This document shows, in pieces, positions 30,679-40,700 of a stretch of DNA of 64,000 nt. Numbering within the stretch: position 1 is the stretch's first letter; the number at the start of each line of letters is the position of its first letter. The notes under the pieces are model-generated. The model was given only the letters and a program-made list of their open reading frames with translations. It made no database searches and was not told where the DNA came from. The stretch lies in assembly GCA_029990175.1 (NCBI GenBank), contig JARKIP010000005.1, positions 31,381,501-31,445,500 on the forward strand, written 5' to 3'. The position numbers and the translations under genes are program-made. Source of the DNA: Petunia secreta (Eukaryota > Streptophyta > Magnoliopsida > Solanales > Solanaceae).

Positions 30679-33288
30679 ATGGCTTCGGATGACGATTGTG
30701 GAGGATATGACTCATGCGGAGATGATGGAGACTATGGTTCCTATGATGATGATGATGATGATGGGTATTGCTATGACGATTCGGGGAACCAAGGCTCCTA
30801 TGATGATGAAGCGGGTCACTATGTTGATTATGCAGATGAAGAAGACTATGGGGCATGCGAAGATGAATGTGAAGAATCTTATGCTCCAAGTCAAGAATAT
30901 GAGGATGGTGACGCTTCAAGGTATGATGATCCTACTTACTCTTCTTGTGATGAATTTGAACATGATGATAGTGACGTAGAGAGAATTGGTGATGAGGTTG
31001 ATTATGAGAATTGTTCAATTGCATCTTCTCTTGATGTTGCTTGTGGTGAGCAAGAGAGTAGTAGAGGACCTTCCATTAGTATGGGAGGTGGTGGTGGTTG
31101 TTCCATGGGAAATGGGAGGTTTGCATCTTCTAGTTCCCATGTGAATGGTGGAAGGAGAAATGGTCTTGCTCTTACCGTTACGGGGGTGCGTTGCTCTAGT
31201 AGTGGTGGTAGGAGTGGTGCTATGGGCTATGGAGCCAAGGCGAGAGGCAATTATGGTTTCCATAGTGGTATATCTTCCCCGACTTTCAACAACACTTCTA
31301 ATGTTGGAAGAGTGACGGGAAGTGGAGGTTATTCTAGTGGTGTTGTCACTAGTGGAGGGATAAGGAAAACCCGAGTTGATGGTAATACTAGTCTTGGACA
31401 TTCAAGCTCTTCTTTGGATGTACCTATACGAAACTTGGGTAGAAGTAGGTTTGTTGTTGGGGTAAATAGGGTTGATGGATACTTGCTCCAAATTGGTGGA
31501 ACCGATGCCAATTGCATTAACCCAAGAGTAGTTCAAATGCTAAACATACCATGCCATGATCTTAAGTACCCCTATGAGTACAAAGGAGTTCGGGTGTTCA
31601 AGGAGGCACGGGTACTCATATCTCATAAGGGTTACAATGAGTATGTTTGGTGTGATGTGTATCCCGTACCCAATGTGGGAGTTTGGCTAGGTGACCCATG
31701 GTTGCACAACAAGGAGGTTCACTATGATGCTAAACGGGATATGTATCTAGTGGCCACGGGTCAAGGGATTTATGAGTTTGCACCTTACGGTAGATGGGGA
31801 AAGATGTCCATTGAGATGCAAGCTAGGATCATACAATGGAGGAGGGAGCAAGAACTTCAATCCATGGGCAACAATGTGCAAACAAGAAGTCCTACAATCA
31901 CAAGCAAGGGTGGGACTAGTGCAAGAAAAGAGTTGACAATTGTCGACAAGGTGAACCCCAAACCACAAGCTCCAAAGCCGAGTGGTTCACCAACAAAGAA
32001 GAAAGAGATCTCAAGTGATGAGTCTCTTAGTCCTAGATTCCGGGTTGATGTTAAAAGTCCACCTACTCCGGCTATGGGTATTCTTGGGCCTCGTCCCAAT
32101 TCACCTGAATTTGAGAGACAAAAGATTGAGAGGAGTAAGGGAGTGACCGGTGACATTCCTCGAGTGGAAAAAGGAGAGGATGTGTTGAGTGATGTGAGTG
32201 GGATGTCACCACCCGAATCTACACCTAACCTTGAAAATAAAATGAGAGAAAAGAAAGAGGGGAAAAAGAGTGAGGACACCCCTTATTCTAACCTTAACCC
32301 TTTATCTTTTTCTCCTATTCTTGTGAATGCTTGTGTAGGTACTCTTGGAGGCAAAGCAATGGAGCCTCAATCATGTCCCAAGAAGGATAGACAAGGTGAA
32401 GAAACTCTTCAATGTGAGCTTCAAGGTGAAGAGACAATCCATGACATTTCAAATGCATTGAGTGAGCAAGATGGCCACTTAGAGGTAAGTGATAGTTCTT
32501 CCCTTGAACATGTTACTGCCTTGTCTTATGGTAGTGTTTGTGGTAACTCAACACTAGTTGATGATTTGTATGATTACAATGTGTTTGCAACTAGTGTAGA
32601 GTCAAATGGTCAACTTGTGTGTGATTGTGAACCACTAGTTGAGAGGGATGATAAGCCACATCATGATGTGAGCTCGGTTTTCATTGAACCTCTCATTAGT
32701 GAAGAATGTGTAGTTGACCCTATTTGTGATCCTTGTTATGACACTCCACCTATATTTGATAAAGGGAAAGATGAGTTGAATGAATACCCTACCCTCTCCC
32801 TTGATGAATTGCTTGATAATGGTGGGCCTATGTGTTGTAGTGAGGTTTGTAGTGACCTTGAGGAGTCCCTAGTGAATGAGATGGATCGAATTGTTTTCAA
32901 TGACTCCTCGGGTGAGAGTGAAGAACCTAGTCTTGATACCATGTTTTTGGATAACCATGAATTTGAAGTGCATGCTTTTACATTTCCATTGTGTGAGCAT
33001 GATCTCATTTGTGGTAGCGAATTGTATCGGACTAGGATTGGCAATAGAATAGAACCTCCATGGTTTGAAAAGTTAGACTCTATGGATGATCCATTGTTTG
33101 GAACTCCAAGTGGGATGAGTGGTCTTGATTTTGGTTGTGTTAAACCATCTTCTAGTAGTCCTAACCTTCATTGTGTGGACTATAATGATGAAGGGCCAAT
33201 TTTGGAGACCTTCCTTTGGAGTTTGGCTAGTGAGGAAGATTGTCTTGGAGTTGGAATGGGAGGAGGGGAAGTCACTCTTGGTATGTAA
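30679..33288 (+). CDS. Element E ORF: acidic N-terminus, inactive protease-like domain, unknown tail
   Basis: 869 aa from ATG 30679 (MASDDD), chosen over the in-frame ATG at 30667 because A, B, C and D all start MA-. Residues ~4-125 are strongly acidic (Asp/Tyr/Gly-rich, with a GAT microsatellite); ~130-250 are Gly/Ser-rich. No Gag domain or zinc knuckle is visible. Residues ~254-371 align with the retropepsin region of A, but the catalytic DSGSCAN is replaced by IGGTDAN, so protease activity is not expected. LGDPWLHNKEVHYD matches LGRPWQFDRQVVHE of A. Beyond ~470 comes the tail shared with B and D, including KPHHDVSS, CDPCYDTPPIFD and PSLDTMFLDNHEFEVHAF. Function is unknown. The frame probably ended later before a one-base loss near 33280-33290. 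Confidence 0.85.
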   Translation: MASDDDCGGYDSCGDDGDYGSYDDDDDDGYCYDDSGNQGSYDDEAGHYVDYADEEDYGACEDECEESYAPSQEYEDGDASRYDDPTYSSCDEFEHDDSDVERIGDEVDYENCSIASSLDVACGEQESSRGPSISMGGGGGCSMGNGRFASSSSHVNGGRRNGLALTVTGVRCSSSGGRSGAMGYGAKARGNYGFHSGISSPTFNNTSNVGRVTGSGGYSSGVVTSGGIRKTRVDGNTSLGHSSSSLDVPIRNLGRSRFVVGVNRVDGYLLQIGGTDANCINPRVVQMLNIPCHDLKYPYEYKGVRVFKEARVLISHKGYNEYVWCDVYPVPNVGVWLGDPWLHNKEVHYDAKRDMYLVATGQGIYEFAPYGRWGKMSIEMQARIIQWRREQELQSMGNNVQTRSPTITSKGGTSARKELTIVDKVNPKPQAPKPSGSPTKKKEISSDESLSPRFRVDVKSPPTPAMGILGPRPNSPEFERQKIERSKGVTGDIPRVEKGEDVLSDVSGMSPPESTPNLENKMREKKEGKKSEDTPYSNLNPLSFSPILVNACVGTLGGKAMEPQSCPKKDRQGEETLQCELQGEETIHDISNALSEQDGHLEVSDSSSLEHVTALSYGSVCGNSTLVDDLYDYNVFATSVESNGQLVCDCEPLVERDDKPHHDVSSVFIEPLISEECVVDPICDPCYDTPPIFDKGKDELNEYPTLSLDELLDNGGPMCCSEVCSDLEESLVNEMDRIVFNDSSGESEEPSLDTMFLDNHEFEVHAFTFPLCEHDLICGSELYRTRIGNRIEPPWFEKLDSMDDPLFGTPSGMSGLDFGCVKPSSSSPNLHCVDYNDEGPILETFLWSLASEEDCLGVGMGGGEVTLGM

Positions 33289-33802
33289 GAATGCTTCCAA
33301 GAAGGGGAGTGGAGTATTCGATGTTAGTTGTCGCTTGAATTATGTTGCTTACTCCATCCCATATGTTGATCACACCTTGAGTGTTGAGCATGCCAAAGCT
33401 CGATGTGATGACCATAAGCTTGGAGGTCATAAGGAACTTAGTTGCTTAATCTTGCATGTTCCATATCTTATTGATCTCTTTGATTGTTATGGTAGTGAGT
33501 ACTTGTCGTTGTTGAGCCAAGAACTTGTTGTTTCCTTTGGGAACATAAGCTTTTTGATTAGTATTGATGCTTGGCTCTATCATAAAAGTGTGATTTTCAC
33601 ATCACTTGTACTCACTCTTGTTGGACTTTCCTACTCTTGTAGTGGGAAGTTTTGGTGTGTTCTTATTGGGCTTAGGGATCATAGGAATTTTAATGGCTTG
33701 ATCTTGCATATTCTCTTGGAGCCAAAGCGCCAACCATCAAGAGCCAAACATGAGAGCACAAAGGATACAAGGCAAGGGCACCGGAGGAGGGTTCGAGAGT
33801 GA
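33289..33802 (+). pseudogene. Element E ORF continuation after frameshift
   Basis: A frame open from 33119 picks up similarity to the D tail from about 33285: KKGSGVFD, YSIPYVDHTLSVEHAK, SQELVVSFGNISFLI, AWLYHKS, then RDHRNFNGLILH. It ends at 33800-33802 after crossing the deletion at 33715/33716 into the LTR. The last ~30 codons are LTR-derived. Compared with D, most of the second WLYHKS repeat and everything after it, including the polypurine tract, is gone. Confidence 0.78.
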
Positions 33803-34492
33803 TTTGGAGTCATGGACTTGAGCGCCAATGAGGGAGGACCGGCTACGGACCAAGGAGGAACACTTAGAGTCCATTTTGAGCCGTTTCCAAGTCTCCCAGG
33901 AAGGAGGCGGACCGCCCATTGGACTAGGCGGACCGCCTAGTTGACTACACCTCTTAGGATCTCTGGCCGCCTACTGCAGAGGCGGACCGCCCATTTTTCC
34001 AGGCTGGGCGCCTACTCTGGGCGCCTACTATTCAGGCGGGGCGCCTAGTGTGCTGAAGGCCTATCCCGGTTTCCTACTTATTTTGAGTGTAATTCCAACT
34101 ATAGCCCTAAGTTACATGTATTGTTTTGACTAGACTTAGGGGCTATTTAGACATTTTATTTAGAAGTGTGGTGAACCTATAAATACCACACTTAGTCATT
34201 TATTTGAATTAGCTAGTTTTGAAGATAGAATTGAGAGATAGAATAGGCTAGGCCTTTCTTGTTGAAGCGTTGACTTCATGTATCTCTTACGTTGAATCCA
34301 TGGTGGATCACCGCTAGTGTGAGTCCCGTTTAATGGTTCAAGTCTCTTCTCCCTTTTGAATCAATCTATGTGTTTAGTTTGATTCGTTCTTTCTTCTATT
34401 TCTATTCTCCCCAATCCCTTACTTTCTTGTTATCTTGTGATTGTTGCTTCCGCATCCTTGTTATTTTGCTTCCGCGTATTTGGGTCTTATCG
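33716..34492 (+). repeat. Element E second LTR (first 14 bases missing)
   Basis: Matches 28853-29632 with a handful of mismatches and one 3-bp difference. The LTR start and the preceding polypurine tract are deleted. It is followed by a primer site, so it is in 5' LTR position for a further, truncated copy. Confidence 0.9.
34177..34185 (+). promoter_or_regulatory. TATA box in element E second LTR
   Basis: CTATAAATA. A transcript from here would run through the leader remnant and into satellite block 3 after about 600 bp. Confidence 0.55.
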
Positions 34493-34494
34493 TT

Positions 34495-34772
34495 TGGTAT
34501 CAGAGCAAGGCTCGGGTTTCGTTCTTACGAATCCACGTTCCTTGTTCATCCTATCTTTACTTTATTGTTATTGTTCTTGTTCTTGAAGAAAAGAAGAAAA
34601 ACAAAAAAATTGAAAAAAAAGTGAAAATTACAAAAAAATTCTTATTGTTGATTGGATTTGATGATTCCTTTGGTGTTTGATATCGGGGATTGATCTATGA
34701 TGATTACCCGTTGATTTGGTACCCTTATTATATGATTTGGTGTTGAGAATCAAAAGTTGAAAAAAATCAAAA
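34495..34772 (+). other. Second primer site and truncated leader of element E
   Basis: TGGTATCAGAGC at 34495-34506, then leader sequence identical or nearly so to 29647-29912, ending at ATCAAAA where satellite begins. It shows that a tandem E copy once continued to the right. Confidence 0.9.
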
Positions 34773-37700
34773 TACGACGACTAGCCAAGTCAGGCTTAAA
34801 ATATGATGACGACTAGCCAAGTCGGGCTTAAAATACGACGACTAGCCTCGTCAGGCTTAAAATATGACGACTAGCTACACCAAGCTTAAAATATGGCGTC
34901 TAGAAATGTCAGGCTTAAAATATGACGACGAGCCTCGTTAGGCTTAGAATATAATGACTATATTCATCAGGCTTAAAATATGATGACAACTAGTCAAGTC
35001 AGGCTTAAAATATGACGACTAGCCTCGTCAAGCTTAAAATATGACGAGGTCAGGCTTAAAATATGATAACAACTAGCCAAGTCAGGCTTAAAATATGATG
35101 ACAACTAGCCTCGTCAGGCTTAAAATATGACGACTAGCCACGTGAGGCTTAAAATATGACGACAAGCCTCGTCAGGCTTAAAATATGACGACAAGCCACA
35201 TCAGGCTTAAAATATGGCGACGAGCCTTGTTCAGGCTTAGAATATGACGAGTAGCCACGTCAGGCTTAAAATATGACGACGAGCCTCGTTAAGCTTAGAA
35301 TATGACGACTAGCCTCGTCAAACTTAAAATAGATGACGACTAGCCAAGTCGGGCTTAAAATATGACGACTAGCCTCGCCAGGCTTAAAATATGACGACTA
35401 GCTACACCAAGCTTAAAATATGACGACTAGCAATGTCAGTCTTAACATATGACGACGAGCCTCGTTAGGCTTAGAATATAATGACTATATTCATCAGGCT
35501 TAAAATAAGATGACAACTAGCCAAGTCAGGCTTAAAATATGTCGACTAGCCTCGTCAGGCTTAAAATATGACGACAAGCCTCGTCATGCTTAAAATATGA
35601 CAACTAACGACGTCGGGCTTAAAATATGACGACTAGCCACGTGAGTCTTAAAATATGACGACGAGCTTGGTCAGGCTTGAATATGACGAGTAGCCACGTC
35701 GGGCATACAATATGATGAGTAGCCTCGTTAAGCTTAGACTATTACGACTAGCCTCGTCAAGCTTAAATTCTGATGACGACTAGCCAAGTCAGGCTTAAAA
35801 TATGATGACTAGCCTCGTCAGCCTTAAAATATGACGACAAGCCACGTCCGGCATAAAATATGATGACTAGCCACGTCAGGCTTAAAATATGACGACTAGC
35901 CTCATCAAACTTAAAATATGACGACAAGCCACATAAGGCTTAAAATATGACGACAAGCCACATCAAGCTTAAAATATGACGACGAGCCTAGTCAGGCTTA
36001 GAATATGACGAGTAGCCACGTCAGGCTTAAAATATGACGACGAGCCTCGTTAAGCTTAGAATATGACGACTAGCCTCGTCAAATTTAAAATATGATGACG
36101 ACTAGCCAAGTCAGGCTTAAAATATGACGACTAGCCTCGTCAGGCTTAAAATATGACGACTAGCTACACCAAGCTTAAAATATGATGACTAGCAATGTCA
36201 GGCTTAAAATATGACGATGAGCCTCGTTAGGCTTAGAATATAATGACTATATTCATTAAGCTTAACATATGATGACAACTAGCCAAGTCAGGCTTAAAAT
36301 ATGACAACTAGCCTCGTCAGGCTTAAAATATGACAACAAGCCTCGTCATGCTTAAAATATGACAACTAACGACGTCGGGCTTAAAAGATGAGGACTAGCC
36401 ACGTCAGCCTTAAAATATGACGACGAGCCTCGTCAGGCTTAGAATATGACGAGTAGCCACATCGGGCATAAAATATGATGAGGAGCCTCGTTAAGGTTAG
36501 ACTATTGCGACTAGCCTCGTCAGGCATAAAATATGATGGCAACTAGCCAAGTCAGGCTTAAAATATGATGACGACTAGCCAAGTCGGGCTTAAAATATGA
36601 CGACTAGCCTCGTCAGGCTTAAAATATGACGACTAGCTACACCAAGCTTAAAATATGACGACTAGCAATGTCAGGCTTAAAATATGACGACGAGCCTCGT
36701 TAGGCTTAGAATATAATGACTATATTCATCAGGCTTAAAATATGATGACAACTAGCCAAGTCAGGCTTAAAATATGACGACTAGCCTCGTCAGGCTTAAA
36801 ATATTAAGACAAGCCTCGTCATGCTTAAAATATGACAACTAACGACGTCAGGCTTAAAATATGACGACTAGCCACGTCAGTCTTAAAATATGACGACGAG
36901 CCTGGTCAGGCTTGAATATGACGAATAGCCACGTCGGGTATAAAATATGATGAGGAGCCTCGTTAAGCTTAGACTATTGCGACTAGCCTCGTCAGGCTTA
37001 AATTATGATGACGACTAGCCAAGTCGGGCTTAAAATATGATGGGTAGCCTCGTCAGCCTTAAAATATGACGACTAGCCACGTCTGGCTTAAAATATGAGG
37101 ACTAGCCACGCCAGGCTTAAAATATAACGACTAGCTTTGTTAGGCTTAAAATATGACGACTAGTCTCGTCACGCTTAAAATACGACGACTAGCCACGTCA
37201 CGCTTAAAATATGACGACTAGCCATGTCAGGCTTAAAATATGACGACTAGCCTCGTCAAACTTAAAATATGTCGACTAGCCACATCAGGCTTAAAATCTG
37301 ACGACAAGCCTCGTCAAGCTTAAAATATAACGACAAGTCACATCAGGCTAAAAATATGACAACTAGCCACATTAGACTTAAAATATGACGACTAACCACG
37401 TTAGGCTTAAAATATGACGACGAGCCTTGCAGGCTTAGAATATGACGAGTAGCCACGTCAGGCTTAAAATATCATGACGAGCCTCGTTTAGCTTAGATTA
37501 TGACGACTAGCCAAGTCAGGTTTAAAATATGACGACTGCCTCGTCAGGCTTAAAATATGACGACAAGCCTCGTCAGGCTTAAAGTATGACAACTTACGAT
37601 GTCAGGCTTAAAATATGACGGCTAGCCACGTCAGTCTTAAAATATGACTACGAGCCTCGTCAGGCTTAGAATATGACGAGTAGCCACGTCTGGCGTATAA

Positions 37701-40700
37701 TATAATGAGGAGCCTCGTTAAGGTTAGACTATTGCGACTAGCCTCGTAAAGCTTAAAATATGATGACGACTAGCCAAGTCAGGCTAAAAATATGACGACT
37801 AGCCTCGTCAGCCTTAAAATATGACGACTAGCCACATCAAGCTTAAAATATGACGACTAGCCATGCCATGCTTAAAAAATGACGACTAGCCTCGTTAGAC
37901 TTAAAATATGACGACTAGCAACGTCAGGCTTAAAATATGTCGACTAGCCTGTCAGGCTTAAATGACTAGCCTCGTCAGGCTTAAAATATGACGACAAGCC
38001 TCATCAGGCTTAAAATATGACGACTAGCCTCGTTAAGCTTAGAATATGACGACTAGCCTCGTCAGGCTTAAAATATGATTACGACTAGCTAAGTCAGGTT
38101 TAAAATATGACGACTAGCCTCGTCAGGCTTAAAATATGATTACGACTAGCTAAGTCAGGTTTAAAATATGATGACTAGCATCGTCACACTTATAATATGA
38201 CGACTAGCCTCGTCCAGCTTAAAATATGACGACTAGCCACGTCAAGCTTAAAATATGACGACTAGCCTCGTCATGCTTAAAATATGACAACTAACGACGT
38301 CGGGCTTAAAATATGACAAGCCTCATCAGGCTTAAAATATGACGACTTGCCTCGTTAAGCTTTGATATGACGACTAGCCTCGTCAGGCTTAAAATATGAT
38401 TACGACTAGCCAAGTTAGGCTTAAAATATGAAGACTAGCCTCGTCGGGCTTAAAATATGACGACTAGCTACACCAAGCTTAGAGTATGACGACTAGCCTC
38501 GTCAGGCTTAAAATATGACGACGACTAGCCAAGTCAGGCTTAAAATATGACAACTAGCCTCGTCAGACTTATAATATGACGACTAGCCTCGTCCAGCTTA
38601 AAATATGACGACTAGCCACGTCAGGCTTAAAATATGACGACTAGCCTCGTTAAGCTTAAAATATGACGACTAGTCTCGTCACGCTTAAAATACGACGACT
38701 AGCGAAATATGACGGCTAGCCATGTCAGGTTTAAAATATGACGACTAGCCTCGTCAAACTTAAAATTTGACGACCAGCCACATCAGGCTTAAAATATGAC
38801 GACCAGCCATATCAGACTTAAAATATGACGACGAGCCTTGTCAGGCTTAGAATATGACGAGCAGCTACGTCAGGCTTAAAATATGACGACGAGCCTCGTT
38901 AAGCTTAGAAAATGACGACTAGAATCGTCAAACTTAAAATATGATGACGACTAGCCAAGTCAGGCTTAAAATATGACGACTAGCCTCGTCAGGCTTAAAA
39001 TATGACGACTAGCTACATCAAGCTTAAAATATGACGACTAGCAATGTCAGGCTTAAAATATGACGACGAGCCTCGTTAGGCTTAGAATATAATGACAATA
39101 TTCATCAGGCTTAACATATGATGACAACTAGCCAAGTCAGGCTTAAAATATGACAACTAGCCTCGTCAGACTTAAAATATGACGACAAGCCTCGTCATGC
39201 TTAAAATATGACAATTAACGACGTCGGGCTTAAAATATGAGGACTAGCTACGTCAGCCATAAAATATGATGACGAGCCTCGTCAGGCTTAGAATATGACG
39301 AGTAGCCACATCGGGCATAAAATATGATGAGGAGCCTCGTTAAGGTTAGACTATTGCGACTAGCCTCGTCAGGCTTAAAATATGATGACGACTAGCCAAG
39401 TCAGGCTTAAAATATGATGACGACTAGCCAAGTCGGGCTTAAAATATGACGACTAGCCTCGTCAGGCTTAAAATATGATGACTAGCAATGTCAGGCTTAA
39501 AATATGACGACGAGCCTCGTTAGGCTTAGAATATAATGACTATATTCATCAGGCTTAAAATATGATGACAACTAGCCAAGTCAGGCATAAAATATGACGA
39601 CTAGCCTCGTCAGGCTTAAAATATGACGACAAGCCTCGTCATGCATAAAATATGACAACTAACGACGTCAGGCTTAAAATATGACGACGAGCCACGTCAG
39701 CCTTAAAATATGACGACGAGCCTCGTCAAGCTTAGAATATGACGAGTAGCCACATCGGGCATAAAATATGATGACGAGCCTCATTAAGGTGAGACTATTG
39801 CGACTAGCCTCGTCAGGCTTAAAATATGATGACGACTAGCCAAGTCGGGCTTAAAATATGATGACTAGCCTCGTCAGCCTTAAAATATGACGACTAGCCA
39901 CGTCTAGCTTAAAATATGACGATTAGTCTCATCACGCTTAAAATACGACGACTAACCACGTCTGTCTTAAAATATGACGACTAGCCATGACAGGCTTAAA
40001 ATATGACGACTAGCCTCGTCAAACTTAAAATATGTCGACTAGCCACATCAGGCTTGAAATCTGACGACAAGCCTCGTCAAGCTTAAAATATAACGACAAG
40101 TCACATCAGGCTTAAAATATGACAACTAGCCAGGTTAGACTTAAAATATGACGACTAACCACGTTAGGCTTAAAATATGACGACGAGCCTTGCAGGCTTA
40201 GAATATGACGAGTAGCCACGTCGGGCTTAAAATATGAGGACTAGCCACGTCAGCCATAATATATGACGACGAGCCTCGTCAGGCTTAGAATATGACGAGT
40301 AGCCACATCGGGCATAAAATATGATGAGGAGCCTCGTTAAGGTTAGACTATTGCGATTAGCCTCGTCAGGCTTAAAATATGATGACGACTTTCCAAGTCA
40401 GGCTTAAAATATGATGACGACTAGCCAAGTCGGGCTTAAAATACGACGACTAGCCTCGTCAAGCTTAAAATATGACGACTAGCTACGCCAAGCTTAAAAT
40501 ATGAAGACTAGCAATGTCAGGCTTAAAATATGACGACGAGCCTCGTTAGGCTTAGAATATAATGACTATATTCATCAGGCTTAAAATATGATGACAACTA
40601 GCCAAGTCAGGCTTAAAATATGACGACTAGCCTCGTCAGTCTTAAAATATGACGACAAGCCTCGTCATGCTTTAAATATGACAACTAACGACGTCGGGCT

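Larger units (their letters stand above)
28839..34772 (+). mobile_element. Element E: non-autonomous CRM-type retrotransposon, partial tandem
   Basis: E reads left to right: LTR 28839-29632, primer site 29635-29646, leader with a GC-motif cluster, an 869-aa ORF and its frameshifted continuation, a deleted junction at 33715/33716, then a second LTR (33716-34492) followed again by primer site and leader up to 34772. There the sequence changes abruptly to satellite. No target duplication is visible because the right end is not a true element terminus. No reverse transcriptase or integrase is encoded. Confidence 0.9.

Noticed and set aside
30677..30919. A His-rich minus-strand open frame
   Set aside because: It is the antisense of the Asp-rich, GAT-rich start of the element E ORF.
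30667..33288. Element E ORF as a captured host gene
   Set aside because: The start context, protease-like middle and tail all match elements B and D, so it belongs to the retroelement family; only the origin of the acidic N-terminus remains open.
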